Part shown: in pieces, positions 17,768 through 25,580 of the stretch
Layout of the letters: each line of letters starts with the position of its first letter
Numbering within the stretch: position 1 is the first letter of the stretch
NCBI GenBank assembly: GCA_000724175.1
Contig: JPGV01000007.1
Coordinates: 68,021-100,422, forward strand
Direction: 5' to 3'
DNA: 32,402 bases
DNA from: [Candidatus Thermochlorobacteriaceae] bacterium GBChlB
Lineage (GTDB): Bacteria > Bacteroidota > Chlorobiia > Chlorobiales > Thermochlorobacteraceae
Made by a program: the position numbers and the translations under genes
The notes under the pieces: model-generated
The model's input: only the letters and a program-made list of their open reading frames with translations
Database searches by the model: none
Told to the model about the DNA's origin: nothing

Positions 17768-18457
17768 ATGAGCCTAAGTATGAACAATTTTCCTATCGAT
17801 AGCGACTTGTATAAAGTCGCTTTGGAAGATTTTTTCGCCGCGCTAAGCGGCTCGCGCCACGTGGTTCAAGCGTGGCAAGAAGCCTCGCGCCTTGCTGAAA
17901 CCGCACAGCGAGACTGCGATGTGGCATTGCGCGAGACCTTGGCGCAGACGCGCTCGGTGCGTTACAAAGATTTCGACCGCGTGATGAGCGTGGCTTTCGG
18001 CGCGCAAAAAAAACGCGAAGCCGAACTCGGCGCGTCGGTGAACGCCTATCTCGATGAACAAGAAGAACTCTCGCGCACAATTCTCGATGAACTTGCCGCG
18101 CTGCGCAGCACGATGGCTGAACAGCGGACGAAAGAAGTTCACGCGATGATGAAAAAATTCTCCGAACTCCAGCGCAAGCGGCGAGACGAATTGCTGGCGG
18201 CGCTTCGAGAATTCAAAACAGAGCAACAAGACTTTTTACACAAACTCCGCGACTGCACCGTGCGCGCCAGAGAGGTGCGATTGCAAGATGTCAAGGCAAT
18301 GTTTGAAAACTTTCGGCAAGCGCAAGAAGAGCGGCGCGCTCAGGCAGAACTGCGGCGCAAAGAGGTCGCGAAATTACTGGCAGGATTTAGACAAAAACGA
18401 CTGAACGAACACTCAACGAACAACGGCGCAAAGCCGTCAATTCACAACAAACCGTAA
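17768..18457 (+). CDS. gvpC: GvpC-like repeat coiled-coil protein, first copy
   Basis: This 229-residue protein is highly charged and helical. Its position directly behind gvpA and its repeats fit GvpC, which binds the outside of the vesicle and strengthens it. Three related segments are visible: VRYKDFDRVMSVAFGAQKKR (from about 64), VHAMMKKFSELQRKRRDEL (from about 123) and VRLQDVKAMFENFRQAQEER (from about 170). They share the pattern V-x-x-M-x-x-x-F-x-x-x-Q-x-x-R, with a spacing of about 50-55 residues. Cyanobacterial GvpC repeats are about 33 residues, so this is a different register. Two in-frame ATGs (17768 and 17780) are each inside a copy of CTAAGTATGA. An upstream open frame to a TTG at 17675 is probably untranslated. 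Confidence 0.7.
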   Translation: MSLSMNNFPIDSDLYKVALEDFFAALSGSRHVVQAWQEASRLAETAQRDCDVALRETLAQTRSVRYKDFDRVMSVAFGAQKKREAELGASVNAYLDEQEELSRTILDELAALRSTMAEQRTKEVHAMMKKFSELQRKRRDELLAALREFKTEQQDFLHKLRDCTVRAREVRLQDVKAMFENFRQAQEERRAQAELRRKEVAKLLAGFRQKRLNEHSTNNGAKPSIHNKP

Positions 18458-18464
18458 ACCGACT

Positions 18465-19043
18465 ATGAGCCTGACCATGAAGGAACTCGCCGAGCGCGTC
18501 TATCTGGCCCGCATGGAGCGCGCCAACAACGCCGCTGCGCGGTCTCAAACCGTGATGAAAATGAGAAACGACACAAATCAGTTGCGGAAAAGATTTCAGG
18601 ACGAGATGCGACAGATACATCTTGAAACTGAGCGACGCGCCAAGCAGATGTCGGAAAAACGAGCGCAATACAATCAGGCACGCATAAAAGACACAGCGGA
18701 ATTGATGAAAACCATTCGCGAGAAAATGGCGGAAATCGCAAACGACATCAAAGAAGACGCACAACGGACGCGCAATATGATGCAATACGCCAAAGACCAA
18801 CGCATGATTCACCACGAAGAATTGATGAGCGACATCAAGAACGACCTCAAGCGCCAACGCGATGAAATCGAAGCCAATCGCAACGCCGTCCAACAAACGC
18901 TCGCCAAATACGCCAAAGAGCGCGCGGAAGGTAGAGCCGCATGGGCGCAACTGACCACAACACTGCCCAACGCACCATTCGTGAGCAACACCGCTCCAAA
19001 GACACAGTTTTCCATCACCATTCCATTTTCAAAGCCAGAGTAA
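18465..19043 (+). CDS. GvpC-like coiled-coil protein, second copy
   Basis: This 192-residue protein starts seven bases after the first GvpC-like gene. Residues about 5-165 are a long charged helical region with related segments such as ARIKDTAELMKTIREKMAEI and QRMIHHEELMSDIKNDLKRQ. The C-terminal about 25 residues are different (APFVSNTAPKTQFSITIPFS) and could be a binding tail. Position and composition suggest a second outer-scaffold protein for the gas vesicle, made together with the first. No strict GvpC signature is visible, so the assignment rests on context. A general coiled-coil accessory protein is the alternative. Confidence 0.6.
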   Translation: MSLTMKELAERVYLARMERANNAAARSQTVMKMRNDTNQLRKRFQDEMRQIHLETERRAKQMSEKRAQYNQARIKDTAELMKTIREKMAEIANDIKEDAQRTRNMMQYAKDQRMIHHEELMSDIKNDLKRQRDEIEANRNAVQQTLAKYAKERAEGRAAWAQLTTTLPNAPFVSNTAPKTQFSITIPFSKPE

Positions 19044-19084
19044 AACGGAATTTTTTAGAACGCGCGACCTAAACCGATACGACC

Positions 19085-20113
19085 ATGAACGAAGATATCA
19101 GCACCGTGATTGAAGCAAAGCCGATGGCGGACTTTGTCGAGACCAAGCAAGTCAAGGAACTGACGTATCGAGCCTTAACCTACATTGAGGCAGGATTTCC
19201 AATTCACCTGCGCGGCGCAAGCGGCACAGGCAAAACGACGCTGGCGATGCACATCGCGGGCAAAATCGGCAGACCGATTGTGATGGTGCATGGCGACGCC
19301 GAATACAAAACCAGCGACCTTGTCGGCGGCGAATACGGCTTTCACAGCCGACGCGTCGTTGACCGCTTTCAATCGCGCGTAACAAAAGTCGAGGAAGATT
19401 TCGCCAAACGCTGGGTCGACAGCCGCCTCACGATTGCCTGCAAATATGGCTTCACGCTGCTCTACGATGAATTCACGCGCTCTAAACCCGAAGCCAACAA
19501 TGTCCTGCTTTCGGTGCTTCAAGAAAAAGTGCTTGACATTCCCGCCGCGCGCACCGGCGAAGACAGCTACCTGAAAGTTCACCCGAACTTCGTCGGCATC
19601 TTTACCAGCAATCCCGAAGAATACGCGGGCGTTCATAAAACCGCCGATGCCTTGCGCGACCGCATGATTACGATGGACGTCGATTACTTCGATTACGAAA
19701 CCGAGGTTGCCATTACGGTCTCGAAATCAAAGCTCACGCAGCAAGATGCAGAAGAAATTGTCGGCATCGTGCGCGCGTTGCGCGAGTCAGGCAAATGCGA
19801 ATTTGCGCCGACGACACGCGCAGCCATTAAAATCGCCCGAACACTTGCCGTTCAACGCACAAAACTCTATCAGCCGCCAGATTTCTTTACAAGAGTGTGT
19901 CAAGATATTCTCATCTCCGAAACAAGCCGCGTTGGCACCAGAACAAATCAAGATGAAATTCGCGAGATTGTTCGCAAATTAGCAGAGCGCACGCGCCTGA
20001 GCATTGAAGGAAGTATTGGAAGCAAATTAAATAGCTTGCGCGGCACAGCAGAAGGCAATCCGAACCTTGTGGTGGTGCGCCCCGGCGAAAAATTCGCGCA
20101 AGGCGGCAGATAA
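19085..20113 (+). CDS. gvpN: Gas vesicle AAA+ ATPase GvpN
   Basis: This is a 342-residue MoxR-like AAA+ ATPase required for gas vesicle enlargement and wall assembly. Walker A is GASGTGKT (44-51) and Walker B LLYDEF (125-130). The sensor segment FTSNPEEYAGVHKTADALRD is characteristic of GvpN. The C-terminal helical part is complete, and the length is typical. It follows the GvpC-like genes by 41 bases and precedes gvpO by 11. Confidence 0.95.
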   Translation: MNEDISTVIEAKPMADFVETKQVKELTYRALTYIEAGFPIHLRGASGTGKTTLAMHIAGKIGRPIVMVHGDAEYKTSDLVGGEYGFHSRRVVDRFQSRVTKVEEDFAKRWVDSRLTIACKYGFTLLYDEFTRSKPEANNVLLSVLQEKVLDIPAARTGEDSYLKVHPNFVGIFTSNPEEYAGVHKTADALRDRMITMDVDYFDYETEVAITVSKSKLTQQDAEEIVGIVRALRESGKCEFAPTTRAAIKIARTLAVQRTKLYQPPDFFTRVCQDILISETSRVGTRTNQDEIREIVRKLAERTRLSIEGSIGSKLNSLRGTAEGNPNLVVVRPGEKFAQGGR

Positions 20114-20124
20114 AGTAACTCAAT

Positions 20125-20385
20125 ATGAATTTTGAAGAAGCGGCAAAAAAAGTGCAGGCATTTGTCAGTTCAATGACTGGCAAGCCCGCAACGCTCGTCA
20201 AACTCGAGCGCATAAGCGAAAACGGCGGCGGCTGGAAAGCCTACGCGGAGGTGTATGAAGAGAGCGCGTTCATTAAATCGGTCGGCATTCCGAGCAAAGT
20301 CATGGACAGAAACTTTTACGAAGTGCTCTTAAACAACGCGCTGGAAGTAACGGCTTACGCGCGCAAAAAAGAGATAGAACTCTAA
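20125..20385 (+). CDS. gvpO: Gas vesicle protein GvpO
   Basis: This 86-residue protein has the GvpO features: FVSSMTGKPATLVKLERISE, then GGWKAYAEVYE. The end DRNFYEVLLNNALEVTAYAR matches the usual YEV-type end. It lacks the long N-terminal extension of haloarchaeal homologues. GvpO is an accessory gas vesicle protein, needed in haloarchaea and found in many bacterial clusters. It lies between gvpN and gvpJ with very short gaps. Confidence 0.9.
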   Translation: MNFEEAAKKVQAFVSSMTGKPATLVKLERISENGGGWKAYAEVYEESAFIKSVGIPSKVMDRNFYEVLLNNALEVTAYARKKEIEL

Positions 20386-20403
20386 GCACGTGAATCAACC
20401 ATC

Positions 20404-20730
20404 ATGGCGAATCAAATTGCGCAAAGCACCAATTCAAGTTCGCTTGCCGATATTTTAGAGCGTGTGTTGGATAAAGGCGTCGTCATTGCTGGTGATATTA
20501 AAGTCAATCTCGCCGACGTCGAACTGCTCAATATTAAAATTCGCTTGGTGATTTGCTCGGTCGATAAAGCAATGGAAATGGGAATTAACTGGTGGCAAAG
20601 CGACCCACTGCTGTCGACCGACGCGCGAAACAAAGCGTTGGAAAAAGAAAATGCAGAATTAAAATCGCGGCTCTCGGAGTTGGAAAAACAAGTTGCCGCG
20701 CTCTTGCCGCCTAAAAGCTCGTCAAACTAA
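20404..20730 (+). CDS. gvpJ: Gas vesicle minor protein GvpJ (GvpA paralogue)
   Basis: This 108-residue protein has a GvpA-like core: SLADILERVLDKGVVIAGDI, then VNLADVELLNIKIRLVICSV. The following DKAMEMGINWWQSDPLLS is the hallmark of cyanobacterial-type GvpJ. The last about 35 residues form a short coiled coil (KALEKENAELKSRLSELEKQ). GvpJ is a minor wall component thought to act at nucleation or at the conical tips. GvpM is a close relative and cannot be excluded by sequence alone, but the WWQSDP segment favours GvpJ. Confidence 0.9.
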   Translation: MANQIAQSTNSSSLADILERVLDKGVVIAGDIKVNLADVELLNIKIRLVICSVDKAMEMGINWWQSDPLLSTDARNKALEKENAELKSRLSELEKQVAALLPPKSSSN

Positions 20731-20741
20731 ATTCACTCGTT

Positions 20742-21035
20742 ATGAAAACCGTTGGCTCTCTGAAAACGCTGCGCAGCGTCAAGCGTATGCCGAAAACGCG
20801 CACCGCAAAGCCGAAAAATTCCAGCGCAGATTACTTAAATCTGTATGTGATGACCGTTGAAAAAGACCGACTCGAAAAAGAACTCGCCGTGTTGGAACGC
20901 CGTCGAGGAGAAGTCCTCAAACAACTCGCCGACGTAACCAAGGAAATCGAGAGCGTTGCAAAACTTCAAGCGGCGCGCGATGCCGTCGCTGCCAAAAACG
21001 AGAAACCATGGAAGACCTTTAACATGACTTATTGA
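20742..21035 (+). CDS. Small coiled-coil gas vesicle accessory protein (GvpV-like)
   Basis: This 97-residue protein has a basic N-terminus (LRSVKRMPKTRTAKPKN), then YLNLYVMTVEKDRLEKELAV and a continuous coiled coil up to about residue 85. It starts 11 bases after gvpJ and is clearly part of the cluster. Small proteins of this layout (basic start, an L-Y-x-x-x-x-E-K-x-R-L-E-K-E helix) occur in bacterial gas vesicle clusters, and it may correspond to GvpV. I cannot confirm that from memory. A second ATG 16 codons in is possible. Confidence 0.65.
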   Translation: MKTVGSLKTLRSVKRMPKTRTAKPKNSSADYLNLYVMTVEKDRLEKELAVLERRRGEVLKQLADVTKEIESVAKLQAARDAVAAKNEKPWKTFNMTY

Positions 21036-21066
21036 AAACGACATTGAACGCTATGATAAAGTCAGT

Positions 21067-21600
21067 ATGAACAAAGAAAACACATCAGGACAGAGCGGAG
21101 ATCTGTTCAGCAATCTGCTTGGCGGCATTGAAAAACTCGTCAAACTCGCCGAAGACCTGCAAAAGAACAGCGAAAATATCTCCAAAGAAGGCGAGGTCGA
21201 TTTAAGCAGCATCAAAGACGGGTTGAAAGCAAATTACAGTTTTACCGTCAAAACAGCGGCGGGTAGTGCGTCAAGCAACGCCGCGTCGGCGCGTCCCAGA
21301 ACCCGTCCCGCAAACAAAAGCGCGGCGAAATCGGACATCGTTGTGCCGCGTGAAATCGAACTCGACGTTGATGTGTTCGAAGAAGCCGATGCCATTAAAA
21401 TTTTTGCACAATTTTCCGGCGTTGCCGACCAAGATATTGCCGTGGCGCTGAACGGCGACATTCTGGAAATCGATGCCAGCAGCGCACAACAGCATTTCCG
21501 AAAAGAAATTCTGCTCTCAAAAAAAGTAACTGGCAAGATTGACCGCGCGTTCAAAAACGGCGTGCTGGAACTGACCCTGCCGCTTGCCGCCGCATCGTGA
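21067..21600 (+). CDS. gvpH: Gas vesicle protein GvpH (Hsp20-type)
   Basis: This 177-residue protein has an N-terminal GvpH segment (LFSNLLGGIEKLVKLAEDL, LKANYSFTVKT), a low-complexity Ala/Ser/Arg linker (about 62-85) and a C-terminal alpha-crystallin-like domain (from PREIELDVDVFEEADAIKIF to NGVLELTLPLA). GvpH is a chaperone-like accessory protein; in haloarchaea it works with GvpI and helps keep gas vesicle proteins soluble. The end of the gene is peculiar: the 35 bases at 21553-21587 recur at 22139-22173, on the other side of the toxin-antitoxin pair. The present end reads LPLAAAS; the distal copy would give LPLAS. Confidence 0.9.
   Translation: MNKENTSGQSGDLFSNLLGGIEKLVKLAEDLQKNSENISKEGEVDLSSIKDGLKANYSFTVKTAAGSASSNAASARPRTRPANKSAAKSDIVVPREIELDVDVFEEADAIKIFAQFSGVADQDIAVALNGDILEIDASSAQQHFRKEILLSKKVTGKIDRAFKNGVLELTLPLAAAS
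21553..21587 (+). repeat. 35-bp direct repeat, proximal copy (within the gvpH 3' end)
   Basis: The 35 bases encoding the end of GvpH (KNGVLELTLPLA) are identical to 22139-22173. The repeat flanks a 551-bp segment holding the toxin-antitoxin pair. Confidence 0.95.
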
Positions 21601-21619
21601 ACGAAACTTTGACGTTGCT

Positions 21620-21832
21620 ATGTCAACCGCCGACATCGTCAATATGAGCGTCGCAGAACGCCTTGCGCTGATTGAAGAAATCTGGCGAACACTCGAGCAG
21701 CAACCGGACGCGCTGCCGATAACGCCCGCCCAAAAAGCCGAACTCGATGCCCGCTACGCCGAGTTTCTGGAAAATCCGACCGAAGGAAATACTTGGGAAG
21801 ATGTCAAAGCGCGAATCCAAAAGAAAAGGTGA
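21620..21832 (+). CDS. Antitoxin of a ParE-type module (addiction module component, TIGR02574-like)
   Basis: This 70-residue protein begins MSTADIVNMSVAERLALIEE and contains WRTLEQQPDALPITPAQKAE, then LDARYAEFLENP and a Trp-rich end (NTWEDVKARI). This is the typical layout of the small antitoxins paired with RelE/ParE toxins. It should bind and neutralise the toxin encoded next door and may repress its own promoter. The stop TGA overlaps the GTG start of the toxin, so translation is coupled. An in-frame ATG at 21584 would lie inside gvpH and is unlikely. Confidence 0.9.
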   Translation: MSTADIVNMSVAERLALIEEIWRTLEQQPDALPITPAQKAELDARYAEFLENPTEGNTWEDVKARIQKKR

Positions 21833-22131
21833 ATAAAAACTACTCGGTTATTATGCGCCCGCAAGCCGAATTGGATATAGACGAAGCCTATCGTTGGTAT
21901 GAAATGCAACGCGATGGACTGGGAGATGCTTTTTTACAATCCGTATCAGACGCACTTGAACGCATTAAAGAAAATCCTGATGGATACCAATTAATTGACG
22001 GTCAAAAACGACGGGTTCTGCTTCACGGGTTTCCTTATTCTTTGTTTTTCACAATTGTAGATGAAACGGTGGCTGTGTTGGGCTGTTTTCATGCAAGCAG
22101 AAACCCGACCGTATGGAAAAAAAGGCGCTGA
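21829..22131 (+). CDS. RelE/ParE family toxin
   Basis: This 100-residue protein starts at GTG inside the stop of the antitoxin. Family features are MRPQAELDIDEAYRWYEMQR near the start, the RVLLHGFPYSLFFTI core and the C-terminal VLGCFHASRNPTVWKKR, typical of ParE-like toxins (ParE acts on gyrase, RelE on ribosome-bound mRNA). The target cannot be decided from sequence. The gene looks complete. The module separates gvpH from the arsA-like gene, and its 3' end is followed within eight bases by a copy of the gvpH terminus. Confidence 0.92.
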   Translation: MNKNYSVIMRPQAELDIDEAYRWYEMQRDGLGDAFLQSVSDALERIKENPDGYQLIDGQKRRVLLHGFPYSLFFTIVDETVAVLGCFHASRNPTVWKKRR

Positions 22132-22138
22132 CATAAAG

Positions 22139-22180
22139 AAAAACGGCGTGCTGGAACTGACCCTGCCGCTTGCATCATAA
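22139..22180 (+). pseudogene. Duplicated 3' end of gvpH (distal 35-bp repeat plus stop)
   Basis: Bases 22139-22173 are identical to 21553-21587 in gvpH. The next seven bases complete GCA TCA TAA, so in frame the fragment would encode the GvpH terminus ending LPLAS. No start codon or upstream gvpH sequence accompanies it. It is a remnant of the gene end left on the far side of the toxin-antitoxin pair, 14 bases before the arsA-like gene. Confidence 0.9.
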
Positions 22181-22194
22181 CCACAGTCGTTCAA

Positions 22195-23133
22195 ATGACG
22201 ACGCTGTTTTCAAATCCCGACCTTCGGCTGGTCATCGTCGGCGGCAAAGGTGGCGTGGGCAAAACCACCTTTTCTTCCGCGCTGGGCATCTCGCTTGCCG
22301 AGACATTCAAGACGCTGGTGGTTTCCACGGACCCCGCTCATTCGCTCTCCGATAGCTTCGAGCAACCCATCGGCGACCGCATCGCGCCAATCGACGGCGT
22401 AAAAAATCTCTTCGCCTTCGAACTCAATGCGGAACGCGCGTTTCGAGAGTTTATGAACACGCATGACGCCGACCTGCGACGCATTTTGGACAGCTCGACA
22501 TACCTCGACCAAAGCGACGTCGATATGTTCATGCAACTTGCGATGCCCGGCATGGACGAAGTAATGGGGCTGAAAACCGTCGCCGACCTCGTCGAGCAAA
22601 ATCATTACGACAAATACATCATCGATACCGCGCCAACGGGACATGCGTTGCGATTGCTGTCTATGCCCGACCTGTTAGACGCTTGGGTAAAAGTCTTGGC
22701 GCAACTGCGGTGGAAGTATCGAAAAGTTGTTGAGACCTTCTCTGGGAGCTATTCGCCCGATAGCGGCGACGACTTGCTCCTGAGCCTTAAAAAAACCGTC
22801 AAGCGCATTGAGGCACTGTTGAAAGACCCAACGCGATGCGAATTTTTGCCGATAACGATTCCGACGCAAATGGCACTTGCCGAAACAGAACGATTGGTCA
22901 ACTCGCTTTGGAAATACGGCGTGTCGGTCAAACGCTTGGCGGTCAACAACGTGCTGACGGCAAGCGGCGCGGACGCGGTTTTTATAGAGAAGCGGCGAGA
23001 GCAACAGACATATCTCAAACAAATCAGCGCGGCGTTTCCGACATTGGAGAAACTGCAAATTCCGATGCAGGCAAGCGAAGTGAAAGGCGTGCAAAAACTC
23101 CGTGCGTTTATGGCGACGGTTGCACCAATTTAA
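22195..23133 (+). CDS. ArsA/Get3-like ATPase of the gas vesicle cluster
   Basis: This is a 312-residue SIMIBI ATPase. It has the deviant Walker A GGKGGVGKTT (16-25), switch I DPAHSLSDSF (from 46) and switch II DTAPTGHALRLL. There is one ATPase half rather than the two of arsenite-pump ArsA, and the CxxC zinc motif of eukaryotic Get3 is absent. No arsenic genes are nearby. Its place in the gas vesicle run suggests a chaperone that handles hydrophobic GvpA-type or membrane-active proteins, by analogy with Get3. It overlaps the convergent TPR lipoprotein gene by 26 bases. Confidence 0.9.
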   Translation: MTTLFSNPDLRLVIVGGKGGVGKTTFSSALGISLAETFKTLVVSTDPAHSLSDSFEQPIGDRIAPIDGVKNLFAFELNAERAFREFMNTHDADLRRILDSSTYLDQSDVDMFMQLAMPGMDEVMGLKTVADLVEQNHYDKYIIDTAPTGHALRLLSMPDLLDAWVKVLAQLRWKYRKVVETFSGSYSPDSGDDLLLSLKKTVKRIEALLKDPTRCEFLPITIPTQMALAETERLVNSLWKYGVSVKRLAVNNVLTASGADAVFIEKRREQQTYLKQISAAFPTLEKLQIPMQASEVKGVQKLRAFMATVAPI

Positions 23134-23998
23134 GCGCGGTGATTTTATCCATGCAACGCTGAAGATAAAGTTTGGTGTCTTTGTAGTTCGTGTCGCCGAT
23201 GGCGGTAAAGGAGCGATGCGCTTTCAGGTAATCTTTGTTGTCAAACGCGGCTTTGCCCTCCTTGTAAAGCCGTTCTCGTTCAGCAGGGGAAAGTGAAACG
23301 GTTTCGGCTTCAGCAGCCTCCTTCTCTTTTTTCTGGGCCGCCCGACGTTTTTTGGCAGATTCTTCAGCAGCAATGCGTTTTTGTTCTTCGGCTTTGCGTT
23401 GCTCTTCTAATCCGCTTCGTGCGTCGGCAAGTCCTTTTTGTGCCTCCGAAAGGTCGGGATAGCCCTCCAAGATAGTGCTAAAGGCTTGTTGCGCTGCCGT
23501 GTAGTCTTTTGCGCTCAGTGCCGTGTTGCCGCGTTTCAATGTTTCCGAAAGCTGCCGTTGAATCTCGTCTTTGTTTTTAGCCATGAAGCGTTGGGCGCTG
23601 GTATCGGCCGGAAAAAGCCCCGCGATTTTTTGAGTGTATCCTGCCACACCGAGGAAATTATTTTTCTCCGTCATCTCTTTCAAGCCCGCTTGAAGTTTTT
23701 GTTTGGCGTCGGCGTAAAAACGGTCAATCTCGGATAACCTGTCGCGCGACGGTTGGTGTTTATAGACCTCGACCAAAAACGCAAAATCAGATTTTGCCTG
23801 TTGAATGAGCGAATCGGTGTAGGTCGCTTTGCCCTTTGAAAATCGCGCGTCGGCGCGGTCGAAGACCACTTGAACTTTTTCAGCTTCCGAAAAGCGACTT
23901 TCCCAGCGCGAGATGGACGAGCAGGCGACGAGACCCGTCGTAAAAAAAATCACAAATAGTAAGCGAGCTACAATGCGTTGGAAAGAAAACTTATTCAT
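23108..23998 (-). CDS. TPR/coiled-coil lipoprotein coupled to a cyclase gene
   Basis: This is a 296-residue predicted lipoprotein; the signal ends TTGLVAC. It has helical TPR-like repeats (RGNTALSAKDYTAAQQAFST, EGKAAFDNKDYLKAHRSFTA) and a Lys/Glu/Ala-rich helix between (about 205-240). The ATG at 23998 overlaps the stop of the cyclase gene (TATGAATAA), indicating translational coupling. The two products may act together, with the lipoprotein as a periplasmic partner of the cyclase sensor domain. The upstream ATG at 24025 would lie inside the cyclase gene and damage the signal. Confidence 0.82.
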   Translation of the reverse strand: MNKFSFQRIVARLLFVIFFTTGLVACSSISRWESRFSEAEKVQVVFDRADARFSKGKATYTDSLIQQAKSDFAFLVEVYKHQPSRDRLSEIDRFYADAKQKLQAGLKEMTEKNNFLGVAGYTQKIAGLFPADTSAQRFMAKNKDEIQRQLSETLKRGNTALSAKDYTAAQQAFSTILEGYPDLSEAQKGLADARSGLEEQRKAEEQKRIAAEESAKKRRAAQKKEKEAAEAETVSLSPAERERLYKEGKAAFDNKDYLKAHRSFTAIGDTNYKDTKLYLQRCMDKITALKLVQPSP

Positions 23999-25478
23999 AT
24001 TCAATTCGGTAAATCGTAACAGCATATTGTTTGTTTTTAAGGAGTAGCGAAAACGGGGAGCTAAACTGAACGCTATCTTTCGGCAAAACCTCGCGGACGG
24101 ACTCGGAGACTAAAATTTCGCCGGGCTTGGCGACACTGCAAAGCCGCGAGCCGGTATTGACCATATCGCCAATCGCCGTGAAGTCCATACGCTCCTGCGT
24201 GCCAATGTTGCCTGTAACTGCTTCGCCTGTATTGATGCCGATGCCAATATGCAGTTGTGCCAGTGTTTGCGCCTCATTGTAAATAATTTTCAACTTGCGC
24301 TGAATCGCCAGCGCGGCTGCGACCGCGCGCTGCTCCTTCGCCGGCCCCCGAAAGACCGCCATAATTTCATCGCCGACAAACTTATCAACATCGCCCATGT
24401 ATTGACGAATAATCCTGACCTGTAAATCAAGCAGTTGATTCAAATGCTCGACGACTTCGCTTGGCTCGTGTTGTTCTGAAAATGTCGTAAAGCCACGCAC
24501 GTCGGTAAAGAGAACGCAGATTTTTTCTTTGCTGCCGCCAAGCGAGAGTTGATTGAGATTTTTGCCGCGAATTGCGCCGACCGTCGAGCGCGACACATAG
24601 CGCGACATCAAGAGCCGCTCTCGAACAGCAACCGTCATGGCGTTGAACGAGCGCGTCAGCTCTGCCAGTTCGTCGTTGCCGCTCACAGGCAATTGATTAA
24701 AGATGCCCTCGGTTACCGCCTTCGTTGCGTCGTTAAGAACTTTAATGCGCCGAATCAACACGGCTGTCAGCAGCGTGATGAACACAAGCGACGCGCCCAG
24801 CCCAATAAGCCCAAAAGTGACGGTTTCGCGCCGCCGCTTATCGACAAGTTTGTTGATGGATTCCAGCGAAAAGGCTAATTGACTGTATCCGAGAAACACC
24901 GTGTCCTGTGCAGTTGGATACAAGATTTTCTTCGTCAGGTAGACCGAATTGCCGAATTCGATACGCTGGTTGCTGGCTTTTTCGAGCGACGCCCAAAGGC
25001 TGTCTGGAACATCAGTGTCTTCAAGCTCTTGCCCGAACTTATCGGCATAGACGACATACTTTTTGTCCGCACTGGCAAAGAACACCCGCTCAAGTCCGCT
25101 CGACTTCGTGTTGAAGAGTTCCTTAACGACTGTGCGCAGCGCAAGTTTATCTTGACCGCCGACCGACATGGCTTCTGCGCCAATGGTGTTGACCGTTTGA
25201 AAAATGGTCTCGAAATTCTGATTCGAGAGCCGCAAAAGTTCCTCTTCTTCGGTCGAGAACAAACTGATGATGATGTAAAAGAGAACAATCAGGAAGACAA
25301 GCGAAAAGGATAGGCTGTATTTTTTTTGAAGCGTCAGCCGCGTTAGTTTTTTCAACCAACTATCTTGAAATGGCGATTTACTTGGAGCAACTAACTCGGT
25401 TTCTTCCTCGAGCACCGGGGCAGACGAATGCTCGTCTTTTTCAAGTTGCTGCTGTTCCGTTGCAAGCTGTTCCGCCAT
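23991..25478 (-). CDS. Membrane class III adenylate/guanylate cyclase with HAMP domain
   Basis: This 495-residue protein has a cytoplasmic start, TM1 (about 55-74), a periplasmic sensor region (about 75-218), TM2 (about 220-242), HAMP (about 243-295) and a class III cyclase domain (about 318-495). Metal-binding Asp326 (LFTDVRGFT) and Asp370 (FVGDEIMAVF) are present, as are Lys366 and the DFTAIGDMVNTGSRL segment with catalytic Asn and Arg. The Lys and the Thr of DFTAIGD favour ATP as substrate, so cAMP is the likely product. It is divergent from the cdc48-like gene across 135 bases. Confidence 0.93.
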   Translation of the reverse strand: MAEQLATEQQQLEKDEHSSAPVLEEETELVAPSKSPFQDSWLKKLTRLTLQKKYSLSFSLVFLIVLFYIIISLFSTEEEELLRLSNQNFETIFQTVNTIGAEAMSVGGQDKLALRTVVKELFNTKSSGLERVFFASADKKYVVYADKFGQELEDTDVPDSLWASLEKASNQRIEFGNSVYLTKKILYPTAQDTVFLGYSQLAFSLESINKLVDKRRRETVTFGLIGLGASLVFITLLTAVLIRRIKVLNDATKAVTEGIFNQLPVSGNDELAELTRSFNAMTVAVRERLLMSRYVSRSTVGAIRGKNLNQLSLGGSKEKICVLFTDVRGFTTFSEQHEPSEVVEHLNQLLDLQVRIIRQYMGDVDKFVGDEIMAVFRGPAKEQRAVAAALAIQRKLKIIYNEAQTLAQLHIGIGINTGEAVTGNIGTQERMDFTAIGDMVNTGSRLCSVAKPGEILVSESVREVLPKDSVQFSSPFSLLLKNKQYAVTIYRIEYE

Positions 25479-25550
25479 AAAATTGCAGCACGATTGAACC
25501 TTGTGATGTTGATTGAAATGTTTAATAGAATGCAGCGTAATATCGCAATT

Positions 25551-25580
25551 TTAGAACATAAAACAATTAAATTAGAACAT
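25551..25580 (+). promoter_or_regulatory. Pair of 9-bp direct repeats, candidate operator of the cdc48-like gene
   Basis: TTAGAACAT occurs at 25551-25559 and 25572-25580, exactly 21 bases apart, or two helical turns. The second copy covers the position expected for the -33 promoter element. This geometry fits a regulator binding the same face of the helix. Confidence 0.5.

Noticed and set aside
22195-23133. Arsenic resistance ATPase ArsA
   Set aside because: Only one ATPase half, and no arsB, arsR or arsD nearby; the context is a gas vesicle cluster, so an ArsA/Get3-like chaperone role is more likely.
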